Origin: an uncultured Verrucomicrobiota bacterium
GTDB taxonomy: Bacteria > Verrucomicrobiota > Verrucomicrobiia > Limisphaerales > UBA9464
Direction of reading: 5' to 3'
DNA length: 64,000 bases
Assembly (NCBI GenBank): GCA_903896505.1
Contig: CAITXU010000246.1
Span: 18,580-82,579 of the forward strand
Made by a program: the position numbers and the translations under genes. The notes below the pieces were generated by a model, which made no database searches, had not been told where the DNA came from, and was given only the letters and a program-made list of their open reading frames with translations. Each line of letters starts with the position of its first letter. Position 1 is the stretch's first letter. Shown one piece after another: positions 1 to 8,785 of the stretch.

Positions 1-1
1 T

Positions 2-739
2 CAGGACATCCAGACGCTGAACGAGCGGGCGACCCGGGGAGAGCTCGACATCAGTGCGATCAGCATTCATGCGTATGCCCATGTCAGCGAGACCTATGCC
101 TTGCTGCCCAGTGGCGCGAGCATGGGAGACGGGTATGGACCGATGTTGATTGCACGGGAGCGTTGGTCCCGCGACGAGGTAGCACGACGACGGATCGCAG
201 TTCCTGGAACCATGACCAGCGCTTTTCTGGCACTCCAACTGTGGCTGGGACGGTCCGCCCAGGATTTCGACTACATCGTGGTTCCCTTCGACCAGATTTT
301 CGCCGCCGTCCAATCGGGCAAAGCGGATGTCGGGCTCATCATCCATGAAGGCCAACTGACCTATGCCCAGGAGGGATTTGCGGTTTGCGAGGATTTGGGA
401 GTCTGGTGGGGACGAGAGAATGACGGTTTACCCCTGCCCCTGGGCGGCAACGTGATTCACAAGCGCCATTCGCCTGCAGTCCGCCGGGAAGTGGCCAACA
501 TCCTGGAGGCCAGCATCCGCTTCAGTCTGGAGCACCGGTCCGATGCCGTGGCACACTCCATGCAATGGGCGCGTGATTTGGGGGTCGATCTGACCGACCG
601 CTTCGTGGGCATGTACGTGAACCACTGGACGCTCGACTATGGCGAACGTGGACGCGAGAGCATCCGGCGGTTTCTGGCGCGCGGGCAAAAAATGGGGGTG
701 GTACCTCAGGCACCACCCCTTGAATTCGTCTCGAATTGA
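2..739 (+). CDS. mqnD: 1,4-dihydroxy-6-naphthoate synthase MqnD, 5' partial
   Basis: The frame is open from base 2, so the true start lies left of the window; 245 residues are visible, and the family is about 280 aa, so roughly 35 N-terminal residues are missing. MqnD converts cyclic dehypoxanthine futalosine to 1,4-dihydroxy-6-naphthoate in the futalosine route to menaquinone. The visible start (NERATRGELDISAISIHAYA) and the following LLPSGASMGDGYGP, PGTMTSAFLAL and DVGLIIHEGQLTY stretches are typical of the periplasmic-binding-protein-like fold of MqnA/MqnD, and their order fits MqnD better than MqnA. It converges on the pfp gene, with about 50 bp between the two stops and no clear hairpin there. 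Confidence 0.9.
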   Translation, partial: QDIQTLNERATRGELDISAISIHAYAHVSETYALLPSGASMGDGYGPMLIARERWSRDEVARRRIAVPGTMTSAFLALQLWLGRSAQDFDYIVVPFDQIFAAVQSGKADVGLIIHEGQLTYAQEGFAVCEDLGVWWGRENDGLPLPLGGNVIHKRHSPAVRREVANILEASIRFSLEHRSDAVAHSMQWARDLGVDLTDRFVGMYVNHWTLDYGERGRESIRRFLARGQKMGVVPQAPPLEFVSN

Positions 740-790
740 GAGCCGCGTCATGGGTCTGAAGAGCTCTCCGACCCAATCCTGGCTGCAGTA

Positions 791-2062
791 CTACCGGGGA
801 GGCAGGACCTTGTCGACGGGAACCCGGCTCAGGGTCACGTAGTTGGGAAGGCCATTGAGGATGGGCAGCTTGGGTTCGCCGACGATCAATGGGGCCACGT
901 ACTCGATAAATTTCTCGTTCGGCAGGAATCCAGCGTCATCGATCCAGTCGCGGGGAACAAAGTGCTCCACATTGGCGATGTTTTCGAGGTTTTCCAATTC
1001 CACCGTCGTCTTGTAGGGCCTGCTGGACAGCCGGACGATTTTGGGCATAAAGCCGGACTTGCCGTTGACCGCTTCCCGTACCGCGATCACCCCGCATTGG
1101 AATGCTTCGTCGATATCGGTCTGACTTGCGAAATGGGCTGCGGCACGTTGCGCATATCCGAGCTTGACGGTGCGTGTCTTCAGGTTGAGTCGACCTTGGA
1201 CAATCTGAGCCAGAGCATCGGCCGCACCCGATAGAACCGGATGGCCAAAGGCATCGAGACGGGATTTGTCGGCACCAATTTCCTCGCCGGCCTGGTTCTT
1301 CACCCCTTCGCCCGCCACCACGATGCAGTACTTGTAGGCGGCAACCGTGGCCTTGACCTGTTCGAGGAACCGAGCTTCATCCAACGGAATCTCCGGCAAC
1401 AGGATGATGTGCGGGGCAAGAGCGGGATTTCCCTGCTTGGCCAGAACCGTTCCGGCAGCAATCCAGCCAGCGGCACGGCCCATCACTTCGATAATGCAGC
1501 AAGAGCCGTCGTCCGTAGCCATCGAACCGACATCCAGTCCGACCTCCATCACGGTGGTCGCGTTGTATTTGACCACCGAACCGTAACCCGGGCAGTGGTC
1601 GGTGCAGGGAAGGTCGTTGTCGATGGTCTTGGGGACTCCCATCACGCGCAGTTCGTATCCCCGTTTCAGGGCTTGCAGGTGAATCTTGTGGGCGGTGTCC
1701 TGCGAATCATTGCCCCCCGCATAGAAAAAGTACCGGATGTTGTGGGCTTCGAACACCTGGAACAACCGGTCAATGTCTTTGGCCGCCTGCTCGGGCTTCT
1801 TGTCAAAATTGATTTTGTAGCGACACGTGCCCAAGGCGGCCGCCGGGGTATTCTTCAACCCCTCGATGGTCTTGGCCCGTTCGTCACCCAAATCGACCAG
1901 TTCCTCGTTCAAGATGCCCAGGATGCCGTTGAGACCCCCCAGAATGTTTTCGATGCCATCGTACCGTCCGGCCTCGGTGATGACCCCCGCGATGCTCGCG
2001 TTGATGACCGATGTCGGGCCGCCGGATTGGGCAACCAGCAAATTACCGTTAAGTTCCGCCAT
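791..2062 (-). CDS. pfp: 6-phosphofructokinase, PPi-dependent type
   Basis: Protein of 423 aa that phosphorylates fructose-6-phosphate in glycolysis, probably with pyrophosphate and reversibly. The N-terminal AQSGGPTSVINAS is the phosphate-binding start of the PFK fold. GGNDS at residues 116-120 replaces the GGDGS of ATP enzymes, and PKTIDND at 144-150 has Lys where ATP enzymes have Gly; both point to the PPi-using clade. MGRAAGWIA and the later GYAQRAAAH stretch fit the substrate site. The start at 2062 (MAELNGNLLV) was chosen because the family begins just before the glycine-rich loop; an in-frame ATG 26 codons upstream would add an unrelated tail. It is divergent from the CobW gene, with about 145 bp between starts. 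Phosphate donor is inferred from motifs only. Confidence 0.9.
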   Translation of the reverse strand: MAELNGNLLVAQSGGPTSVINASIAGVITEAGRYDGIENILGGLNGILGILNEELVDLGDERAKTIEGLKNTPAAALGTCRYKINFDKKPEQAAKDIDRLFQVFEAHNIRYFFYAGGNDSQDTAHKIHLQALKRGYELRVMGVPKTIDNDLPCTDHCPGYGSVVKYNATTVMEVGLDVGSMATDDGSCCIIEVMGRAAGWIAAGTVLAKQGNPALAPHIILLPEIPLDEARFLEQVKATVAAYKYCIVVAGEGVKNQAGEEIGADKSRLDAFGHPVLSGAADALAQIVQGRLNLKTRTVKLGYAQRAAAHFASQTDIDEAFQCGVIAVREAVNGKSGFMPKIVRLSSRPYKTTVELENLENIANVEHFVPRDWIDDAGFLPNEKFIEYVAPLIVGEPKLPILNGLPNYVTLSRVPVDKVLPPR

Positions 2063-2208
2063 AGAGATATGCGTTGAAAAAGCGGAGTACACCTTGCCCG
2101 CTCGACGATCAAGTAAGCAAGACGCGAATGCCATTCCCATGGGTCGTGATGCAATCCGGCGCTTGAAATGGACACTCCAAGTCCACCCGATACATTCCCA
2201 ACACGTTT

Positions 2209-3729
2209 ATGGCTACCGCTCCTGATTCCCGCATTCCCGTCACCGTCCTGACCGGCTTTCTGGGTGCCGGCAAGACCACACTGCTCAATCGCGTGCTGAC
2301 GGAGAATCACGGCCAACGAATTGCCGTGATCGAAAACGAGTTTGGGGAAATCGGTATCGATAACGAGTTGGTGGTCAATGCCGAAGAGGAAATCTTCGAG
2401 ATGAACAACGGCTGCATTTGCTGCACCGTCCGTGGCGATCTCATCCGCATCCTCGGCCAGTTGCTCAAGCGCCGCGACCGCTTCGATTATGTCCTCATCG
2501 AAACCACCGGTCTCGCCGACCCGGGGCCTGTCGCCCAAACCTTTTTCAGCGATTCGGAAATGAAGGAACGATTCCGGCTCGACGGAATTGTCACCGTGGT
2601 CGACGCCAAACATCTTCATCTCCACCTCGACGACGCCCCCGAGGCGAAGGAGCAAATCGCTTTTGCCGACCGTATCCTGCTGAACAAGACCGATTTGGTC
2701 AGCAGTGCCGACGTCGACGCCCTCGAAGCCCGGATTCGCGGGATCAACCGGGTGGCCCAGGTCTTCCGCACCACCCAATCCAATTTGCCGGTCGATCAAG
2801 TCATCAACCTCCACGCCTTCGACCTCGATCATAAACTCTCGCTCGACGGCGACTTCCTCCAACCACAACTCCCCTTCGAATGGAGCGGGGTCTTCCATCT
2901 CGACGCGGGCGACTATCAATTGGTACTCGAGGCAGGCCCCGACCCCGTCATGGGAGTGGTTCTGCTCCAACTGGAAACCCACGACGCACACGACCACGAC
3001 CACGGGCATGAGCACAACCACGAGCATGGCCACGACGGGGAGGAACATACCCACGCTCACGAACACAGCGAAGGGCAGCACGATAACCATGACCATGACC
3101 ATGAACATGGACATGGGCATTCCCACGACCATTCCGGGCCGGTCCATGACGCCTTGCTCGAAGCGGAAAACCAGGCCACGCATTTATTCCAGCAGATCCC
3201 GGTGACCACGCGCTCGAGCGGGCTTCTCGTGCCAGGCCAGCATGTCTACAAGCTGGTGTTGGGCGAGGACACCTCGACTTTCCGGGTCCAAATTGCTGCC
3301 CATGGTCGGTACGCACTGTTTACCCAGCATGGGCTGGACGAATTCGCCGGGAAATGGAAGCGGTCAGGGGCGGTCATCGAACCCGAACACGTGCACGAAC
3401 ATGGGGGGCATGCCCACGATCATCAGCATGACGAAACCGTCACCAGCGTCGGCATTGAGGAAGCCCGGGAACTGGACCCCAAACGGCTCAACGCCTGGTT
3501 GAGCGACCTCCTTCAGACCAAAGGGCAGGACATTTTCCGGATGAAAGGCATCCTGAATCTCAAGGGAACGACCCAACGCTTTGTCTTTCAGGGGGTCCAC
3601 ATGGTGTTCGAAGGCAAGGCGGACCGGCCCTGGAAAACGGGCGAGCTCCGGCGAAGCCAACTGGTCTTCATTGGACGGAACCTGGACCGCGAAGCCCTCA
3701 ATGCAGGCTTTCGGCGTTGTCTCGCCTAG
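2209..3729 (+). CDS. CobW/COG0523-family GTPase with histidine-rich inserts
   Basis: Protein of 506 aa of the G3E GTPase family, metallochaperones that deliver metals (zinc, cobalt or others) to target proteins. Walker [10 protein letters not shown] is at residues 16-24, the metal-binding GCICC motif at 68-72, the switch ETTGLADP around 98-105 and NKTD at 159-162. The C-terminal CobW domain ([13 protein letters not shown]) is at about 456-470. Between GTPase and C-terminal domain is a long insert with a dense His/Asp/Glu tract at 258-308 and a second His cluster at 394-407; typical CobW proteins are 320-400 aa. The His tracts probably store or capture metal. The WD40 gene follows 33 bp downstream and is probably co-transcribed. 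Metal identity cannot be read from the sequence. Confidence 0.92.
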   Translation: MATAPDSRIPVTVLTGFLGAGKTTLLNRVLTENHGQRIAVIENEFGEIGIDNELVVNAEEEIFEMNNGCICCTVRGDLIRILGQLLKRRDRFDYVLIETTGLADPGPVAQTFFSDSEMKERFRLDGIVTVVDAKHLHLHLDDAPEAKEQIAFADRILLNKTDLVSSADVDALEARIRGINRVAQVFRTTQSNLPVDQVINLHAFDLDHKLSLDGDFLQPQLPFEWSGVFHLDAGDYQLVLEAGPDPVMGVVLLQLETHDAHDHDHGHEHNHEHGHDGEEHTHAHEHSEGQHDNHDHDHEHGHGHSHDHSGPVHDALLEAENQATHLFQQIPVTTRSSGLLVPGQHVYKLVLGEDTSTFRVQIAAHGRYALFTQHGLDEFAGKWKRSGAVIEPEHVHEHGGHAHDHQHDETVTSVGIEEARELDPKRLNAWLSDLLQTKGQDIFRMKGILNLKGTTQRFVFQGVHMVFEGKADRPWKTGELRRSQLVFIGRNLDREALNAGFRRCLA

Positions 3730-3762
3730 CCGTCGGTTTCAGCCACAGAGCCACCGGAGCAC

Positions 3763-4785
3763 ATGATTCCACAGCGTCCCCTCGACTGGACGGCCACCCT
3801 GGGTGAGCCCGTGGCCGAGCTAAGTTGGTCACCCGATGGGCAGTGGCTGGCGGTCGGAGGCGTGGAAGGGCGGGTGGTTTTGTATGAAGCCGCCACTGGC
3901 AAGCCCGTCCGCGACTGGCAGGCACATGCAGGCGGTCTCTTTCGATGCGCTTTTGCCCCCTCCACAGGGCTCCTGGCCACTTCCGGTCAGGACGGACATG
4001 TCCGGCTCTGGAATACCGTTTCCGGTGAGGCCGAGAAGGCCCTGCCGATGGGCGCAGCGTGGGTGGAACATCTGGCCTGGTCGTCCGACGGACAGTGGCT
4101 TGCGGCTGCTGCGGGACGAAACCTTCGCCTCTGGCAGCCGTCCACTGGGCTGGTGCATGAAGCGCCGCCGGCTAAAACCACCTGGTCCGGACTGGCCTGG
4201 CATCATTCACGGCCCGAGATTGCTGTTGCCCGATTTGGCGGCGTCGACATTTGGAGTGCCCCGACAGCCCGATTGACCACCTCCCTGCCCTGGAAAACGT
4301 CGCTGATTTCAGTGGCGTGGTCGCCCGACGGACGTTGGATCGTGGCCGGTACTCAGGAACTCAGCGTCCAAATCTGGCAACTTCCATTCCGTCCCGAATC
4401 CGAGCTCGCCATGTCCGGCTACGCGGCCAAGGTCCGCCAGTTGGCCTGGCATCCCTCCAGCCGTTATCTGGCCACCGGAGGCGGCATCGAGATCATGGTG
4501 TGGGATTGCGCTGGAAAAGGGCCTGAGGGCACTTCGCCGCGCATCCTGACCGGACACCTCGCCAAGGTGACCGCTCTAACCTACCAAAAGGCCGGGCATT
4601 TGCTTGCCAGCGGAGGTGAAGAGGGTCGGGTTTTACTCTGGAATGCTGGAAAATCCTCCGATGCCCTCCGACAGTATCAATTGGGAGCCTCCATCACTGC
4701 CGTAGCTTGGGACGCCCGGGATACGCGCTTGGCCATTGGCACCCACACCGGTGAAGTGGCCCTGGGCAAATCGGTGACGGGGTAG
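3763..4785 (+). CDS. WD40 repeat beta-propeller protein
   Basis: Protein of 340 aa built almost entirely of WD40 blades. Recurrent SPDGQWLA/SSDGQWLA/SPDGRWIV strand starts, GH/SGGEEGR turns and W-D/W-N strand ends (RLWNTV, RLWQPS, QIWQLP, MVWDCA, LLWNAG) give about seven blades, enough for one complete propeller. There is no signal peptide, so it is probably cytosolic. WD40 proteins are scaffolds; no enzymatic residues are seen. It sits 33 bp behind the CobW gene on the same strand, so a role in the same metal-handling step is plausible but inferred from position only. Confidence 0.85.
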   Translation: MIPQRPLDWTATLGEPVAELSWSPDGQWLAVGGVEGRVVLYEAATGKPVRDWQAHAGGLFRCAFAPSTGLLATSGQDGHVRLWNTVSGEAEKALPMGAAWVEHLAWSSDGQWLAAAAGRNLRLWQPSTGLVHEAPPAKTTWSGLAWHHSRPEIAVARFGGVDIWSAPTARLTTSLPWKTSLISVAWSPDGRWIVAGTQELSVQIWQLPFRPESELAMSGYAAKVRQLAWHPSSRYLATGGGIEIMVWDCAGKGPEGTSPRILTGHLAKVTALTYQKAGHLLASGGEEGRVLLWNAGKSSDALRQYQLGASITAVAWDARDTRLAIGTHTGEVALGKSVTG

Positions 4786-4869
4786 AGGCCCGGAGGTGAC
4801 GGATCAGCTTGAGTCGGGTGGGGTCAACCCATACGGTCTGGTAAAACAACGCCTCTTTAGCCATTAGCC

Positions 4870-5844
4870 ATGAAGGAGCTGAAACAGTTATGGACCAGCC
4901 TGCCATTGAAAGGCCCTTTTGCCGTGCTTTTCGTGGCATGGTGCGCCGTGTTTCACTGGCTGGGTAATTCCGGCCTGGGCTATATCAAAACCGATTCGCT
5001 TTTTGAGTGGCTGAATGAGTGGTATCAAATGAAGTCGCCCGTGGAGACCGGCGACGAGCTTTGTCCGCTGGCTCCATTCGTTGTGGCCATGGTGGTTTAC
5101 CTCAAACGCGAGGAATTCGCTGCCATTGCCAAGCGCCCGTGGCCACCGGCCTTGCTGATCTTGGGCGTTGGCGGAGCCCTTCACGTGCTCGGCTATCTCG
5201 CCCAGCAAACACGCGTTTCGGCTGGTGCATTTCTGGTTGGCGGCTTTGGGCTGATGGGCCTGACCTGGGGCGTGGCCTGGCTTCGCGCCACCGCATTTCC
5301 ATGGTTCGTGATGACCTTCGCCATTCCGGTGGGAATCTATATGGATTCCCTAACGTTCAGCCTGCGGCTTTGGTCGACCATCCTGTCGACAGCCGTCTGC
5401 CGGGGACTTTTGGGGATCGATCTCATCCGCAGCCAGACATCGGTGATGCTGGCAGGCACGGCACGGCATCCTGGTTTCCATTTTGAGGTAGCCGCGGCCT
5501 GCAGCGGGATGCGGAGCGTCACCGCCGTCATCTTCATCAGCGTTATTTACGCCTACCTCAATTACCGGGCGCCATGGCGCCGGATTGCGATTGTCCTGAT
5601 CGGCATTCCCCTGGCGCTGTTTGGCAACGTGGTCCGCCTCTGCTCTGTATTCATTGCAGGGGATGCGTTTGGAGAAAACGCCGGAAAGTTCATTGAGACC
5701 AAGATGGGCTTTCTGACCTGGATCGTCGCCTTGATTGGGCTTTTCCAATTCGGACGCCTGCTGCGCGAAACCAGCCCCGGCGGGGGGCCACGGACGGAAC
5801 CCGACGCGCCTTCCCTGAAACCCGCAACCGGTCCGGCTCAATGA
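4870..5844 (+). CDS. exosortase/archaeosortase family transpeptidase, variant active site
   Basis: Protein of 324 aa with about eight hydrophobic segments. Exosortases cleave C-terminal PEP-CTERM-type signals on exported proteins and are often linked to exopolysaccharide. The family's cysteine motif is present as AAACSGMRS (Cys211), followed by the GNVVRL arginine motif (Arg256). The third catalytic residue, a histidine normally in a HxxHxxG-like stretch about 20 residues later, is not seen: the aligned segment reads GKFIETKMGFLTW with Lys278 at the expected place. The next gene overlaps by 4 bp (ATGA) and encodes an EpsI-like partner, supporting the assignment. The C-terminal 25 residues are a Pro-rich tail. 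No obvious PEP-CTERM substrate is seen in this window. Confidence 0.85.
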   Translation: MKELKQLWTSLPLKGPFAVLFVAWCAVFHWLGNSGLGYIKTDSLFEWLNEWYQMKSPVETGDELCPLAPFVVAMVVYLKREEFAAIAKRPWPPALLILGVGGALHVLGYLAQQTRVSAGAFLVGGFGLMGLTWGVAWLRATAFPWFVMTFAIPVGIYMDSLTFSLRLWSTILSTAVCRGLLGIDLIRSQTSVMLAGTARHPGFHFEVAAACSGMRSVTAVIFISVIYAYLNYRAPWRRIAIVLIGIPLALFGNVVRLCSVFIAGDAFGENAGKFIETKMGFLTWIVALIGLFQFGRLLRETSPGGGPRTEPDAPSLKPATGPAQ

Positions 5845-6584
5845 CCCGCATTCATCACTATTCCATCGCTACCGCATTCGCGATCATCGCCCTCACCGCC
5901 CTTGCGGTTGTGCGCTTGCGATTCAGCCAGCGACTCGGTGAACCCGCAGTACGGATGGTTGGGCTTCCTGTAGTGACGGAAAGCGGGAACGTGGCGCGGA
6001 CCAATTCCGTTTTTCTCCCGCAGTCGACCCCGGGCTATGACGTCGCCGTAGCCCCAATGGACGATATCGAAATCTCCTTCCTGCCTCCAGACACCAGCTT
6101 TGGGCGCCGCCGGTTTACCTCCATTGACGGGAATTTATCCGTACAGACGACCGTCGTTCTGATGCGCTCGGATCGCACGAGCATGCACCGACCGGAGTTT
6201 TGCCTCTCCCGGTCTGGATGGAACATCAAGCGGCAGGTCACCGAGGCGGTGCGCCTCGCCGGGCAGCCGTCGCGCGACGTCGCCGTGCGCCGACTCGACG
6301 TGACCCAATTCGGCAAAGACGAAACGGGAAGATCGGTCCAGGCGGCAGGGGTGTATGCTTTCTTCTTTGTGGCACCGGGTTTGACAACAGCCAGCCCCCT
6401 CACGCGGACACTATGGATGATGCGCAGTCTCTTCGAATCCAACGTGCTTCAACGCTGGGCTTATGTCTCGTATTTTGCCCGGTGTGAGCCGGGAGACGAA
6501 GAGGCGACGTTTCAAAAAATGGCAAACCTGATTGGGCAGACTGCCCCCGAATTCATTCAATTCGATCAGGGCGCACTGCCTTGA
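5841..6584 (+). CDS. exosortase-associated EpsI-like protein
   Basis: Protein of 247 aa starting in a 4-bp overlap with the exosortase gene, so translation is probably coupled. One N-terminal membrane anchor (about residues 7-26) precedes a periplasmic domain. The HRPEFCLSRSGW stretch matches the H-PE-C core of EpsI/DUF3485 proteins that accompany or are fused to exosortases. The exact biochemical role of this family is unknown; it is thought to act with the exosortase or in the linked polysaccharide pathway. The C-terminal part (YAFFFVAPGLTTAS, WAYVSYFARC) also fits the family. Confidence 0.8.
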   Translation: MTRIHHYSIATAFAIIALTALAVVRLRFSQRLGEPAVRMVGLPVVTESGNVARTNSVFLPQSTPGYDVAVAPMDDIEISFLPPDTSFGRRRFTSIDGNLSVQTTVVLMRSDRTSMHRPEFCLSRSGWNIKRQVTEAVRLAGQPSRDVAVRRLDVTQFGKDETGRSVQAAGVYAFFFVAPGLTTASPLTRTLWMMRSLFESNVLQRWAYVSYFARCEPGDEEATFQKMANLIGQTAPEFIQFDQGALP

Positions 6585-6671
6585 GGACCCCGTTCGGTTG
6601 GGCGGAGTCGAGTTTCCCACGGTCTTGCAGACGGCCACTTGGTTGGGCCCTTGCGGATGGCATGCTATTGG

Positions 6672-7075
6672 GACCGCCGCGGCTCCGCCGGACCGCGGCG
6701 GTCCGATCGACGCCCCAATCGCAAAGGCGAAGCCCATGGGCCGTCCGCAGGACCGCGGCTCGACAGGAGTCTCGCCGATGTGAGTCGGATTCAATAGGCT
6801 GGACTGATGATTTAGAAAGCCATGGTAGGGCGAGGCTCCGCCGAGCCGCGGCGGTCCGTTCGACGCCCGATCGCAAAGGCGAAGCCCATGGGCCGTCCGC
6901 AGGACCGCGGCTCGACAGGAGTCTCGCCGATGTGACTCGGATTAAATAGGCTGGACTGATGATTTAGAAAGCCATGGTAGGGCGAGGCTCCGCCGAGCCG
7001 CGGCGGTCCGTTCGACGCCCCGATCGCAAGGGCGAAGCCCATGGGCCGTCCGCAGGACCGTCCGCAGGATCGATG
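6672..7075. repeat. 152-bp tandem repeat array (family A)
   Basis: Two near-identical 152-bp units begin at 6819 and 6971 (both start GCCATGGTAGGGCGAGGC), with a diverged partial unit before them from about 6672 and the last unit breaking off near 7065. Each unit carries a GC-rich inverted segment (CCGCGGCGGTCC), a GGGCCGTCCGCAGGACCG block and an AT-richer spacer with GGCTGGACTGATGATTTAG. Shorter copies of the core lie at 18662-18720 and 20932-20998 in the opposite orientation. No gene is seen from 6585 to 7366; ORFs here are repeat translations. Confidence 0.85.
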
Positions 7076-7155
7076 CTTCCTCTTGGAGAGAGGCGCTGAC
7101 GGGTGCCACTTTTTCCTGGGTGGAGTCGGGGAAACTCCAATGTCCACTGTTCGAA

Positions 7156-7183
7156 GCTGTTGGTGCCGACGGAGGGGGTCGAA
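7156..7183 (-). other. distal attachment-site copy (tRNA-Leu 3' end)
   Basis: This 28-bp stretch is identical to 15729-15756, which covers the 3' end (CCA, acceptor strand and T arm) of the intact tRNA-Leu gene. Here the match stops after the T arm and no tRNA can fold. A partial tRNA 3' end in the same orientation, 8.6 kb from the complete gene on its 3' side, is the expected footprint of integration into a tRNA gene. Confidence 0.8.
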
Positions 7184-7366
7184 TTCGGAAGCCTGATTTT
7201 GGGGAGATTCGATCAAAGTGCATCAATAGCCTGTAAACAGGGCTCTAAATGCGTCCATTTAAATCACTCTCGGGTGCCTCGATTTTCGTTTGCCCGAAGG
7301 TTTTTACCGATTCCGTTGTCACTAACTGTAATTAAAATCGACCCGGTGCGGGTGCAGACCCCGAAC

Positions 7367-7837
7367 CTAGACCTGGTAGCGCTTCAGGACCCGGCGAACG
7401 AGGTGATCCGGTAAAAAGATATTGGTCTGCTTCAGTCTTTCAATTGCTTCCGACACGTCGAGCAAACCGCGACTGGCTGCTTCCTCAAGGATGCCAATCA
7501 AGCCTTGGACGGGAATCCCCGACGAAACCGCTGCCGTGCGGCCCGCTGCATCATCCATCAGAATCAGCCGGGCACCGAGTTCGAGTCCCAAAGCGATTGC
7601 CTCACGTTCGCCTGGACCCAGCTCCGGGAAACTCAAGGCGAAGCGGGGCGTCGATACCTCCACCCATTCGGGAATGTTTGCGGCCCAAGACCGGACGATC
7701 AAAGGAGCTTTGGGGTGCAGTAGTTCAACATGCACCGCCGTTGGAAGCGTCAACGAGCCGTAGAGCTCGCGAAGGATCCCGACCTGTCCGATCAACAGGA
7801 GGTAATTCAGCGGGCCTGTATCGGCGATGACGATCAC
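7367..7837 (-). CDS. PIN-domain toxin, DUF3368 type
   Basis: Protein of 156 aa. It opens with MIVIADTGPLNYLLLIG, the N-terminal PIN strand with the first acidic residue (Asp6), and has the conserved GPGEREAIALGLELGA segment and LILMDDAAGR, supplying the remaining acidic residues of a PIN nuclease. This is the DUF3368/VapC-like group, which probably cleaves RNA and is neutralised by a partner made just before it. It overlaps the upstream UPF0175 gene by 4 bp (ATGA), the usual antitoxin-toxin order. All expected acidic positions appear present, so the toxin looks intact. Confidence 0.88.
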   Translation of the reverse strand: MIVIADTGPLNYLLLIGQVGILRELYGSLTLPTAVHVELLHPKAPLIVRSWAANIPEWVEVSTPRFALSFPELGPGEREAIALGLELGARLILMDDAAGRTAAVSSGIPVQGLIGILEEAASRGLLDVSEAIERLKQTNIFLPDHLVRRVLKRYQV

Positions 7838-8094
7838 GCCGGGGTCGTGAGCCGGTCGTTGTCGAGGGAGTCGTCGATGCTGTCTTTGGCGGGGTATGGC
7901 ACCCGGCAGGCAGTGAAGAGTTCTTCGGCCTCGTGAAATCCAATTCCGAGAAGTTCAGCCACCTTGCCTCGTGACAGGCGTCCGCGGGCGCATTCGTCGA
8001 CCAGCAAGGCCTCAAAGAGCCGCCGTGGCAGGGCCGCTGAACCGTAGCCCAGGGTCCTGGCCAGCGACTCCGGGAAGTCGAGGGTGATTTCCAT
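7834..8094 (-). CDS. UPF0175 antitoxin
   Basis: Protein of 86 aa beginning MEITLDFPESLARTL. The central LFEALLVDECARGRLSRGKV stretch and AELLGIGFHEAEELF form the small helical UPF0175 domain that commonly precedes DUF3368 PIN toxins. It overlaps the toxin gene by 4 bp, so the two are translated together and the pair makes a type II toxin-antitoxin module. Autoregulation is typical of such modules, but no operator could be identified by eye. Confidence 0.88.
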   Translation of the reverse strand: MEITLDFPESLARTLGYGSAALPRRLFEALLVDECARGRLSRGKVAELLGIGFHEAEELFTACRVPYPAKDSIDDSLDNDRLTTPA

Positions 8095-8142
8095 ACGTTA
8101 CAAACTGAAGGTCATCCGATGCCCGCATCCTTGCAACTCCGT

Positions 8143-8463
8143 TCACTCTGAAACCAATTGCTCATGAATGGGCACCGCTTCAGCGCGGATTTTGGCCTCA
8201 ACAAAGCGATTCAGACGGGAACAGAAGTCGACTTTGCGACCCAGGAGGGCGGACAGTTCTTCGTCGTAAAGGAAGTACCGGAAACCGACGTTCTGAAGAG
8301 CTACGGGTTCGAACTCGGCGAGGACATCGATGTCGCTCCGAGCAGGGTCGAAGTCGGCCCGGAGAACCGAGCCAAACAAGCTGAGCTTCCGGATGCCGCG
8401 TTCTTGGCAGAATTGCCCAACTTTGGCCCGGTCGATCTCTATGGGGAGTCGTACCTCGTCCAT
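8143..8463 (-). CDS. MntA-like minimal nucleotidyltransferase
   Basis: Protein of 106 aa with the pol-beta nucleotidyltransferase signature: LSLFGSVLRADFDPARSDID, where GS and the two Asp of SDID bind metal and nucleotide. Such small proteins (MntA) usually act as antitoxins that AMPylate an adjacent HEPN toxin. No HEPN gene with an Rx4-6H motif is seen beside it: upstream is the opposite-strand antitoxin-like gene and downstream the UPF0175/PIN pair. It therefore looks like an orphan half of a HEPN-MNT module. Confidence 0.85.
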   Translation of the reverse strand: MDEVRLPIEIDRAKVGQFCQERGIRKLSLFGSVLRADFDPARSDIDVLAEFEPVALQNVGFRYFLYDEELSALLGRKVDFCSRLNRFVEAKIRAEAVPIHEQLVSE

Positions 8464-8548
8464 GCCTCAACTATTCACCGACTGACGGCAGGCGGCAATG
8501 CCTGAGGCTCGGCTTTACAGACTAGTTGGTCCGTTCCAGCCTATTGCG

Positions 8549-8785
8549 GTGAAGCTTTATGAGACAACCGGACGGGTTGGGCCGGGCGGCGAACTGACGT
8601 TGACCGACTTGCCGTTTTCCAGCGGGGACGAGGTCAAGGTCCGGATCGAATCCGTTGCGGATTTGCCCATAGCTCGCACCCCGTTCGTCTTTGGACTCCA
8701 CGCCGGACTGGTGACGGTGCACGAGGACTTTGACGCTCCCCTGCCCGATTCTTTCTGGCTGGGGGAGGGTGAAATTCGTGCCTAA
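8549..8785 (+). CDS. orphan antitoxin-like protein, copy 1
   Basis: Protein of 78 aa from a GTG start at 8549, chosen because it aligns with the GTG start of its paralogue at 10129; an in-frame ATG at 8498 would add 17 residues not shared. The N-terminal part (GRVGPGGELTLTDLPFSSG) resembles an AbrB/DUF2281-like strand-rich domain, and the C-terminal VHEDFDAPLPDSFW resembles the toxin-binding tail of antitoxins that neutralise PIN toxins. No toxin gene follows; a dispersed repeat begins right after the stop. Function is inferred from the tail motif. Confidence 0.6.
   Translation: MKLYETTGRVGPGGELTLTDLPFSSGDEVKVRIESVADLPIARTPFVFGLHAGLVTVHEDFDAPLPDSFWLGEGEIRA

Noticed and set aside
1909..3183. 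424-codon minus-strand frame across the CobW gene
   Set aside because: It is antisense to CobW and continues into the PFK start in the wrong frame; the sequence is low-complexity Met/Val from the His codons.
7120..7200. Second tRNA-Leu gene at the left island border
   Set aside because: Only the 28-bp 3' end matches; no acceptor 5' strand, D arm or anticodon arm can be folded, so it is an att remnant.
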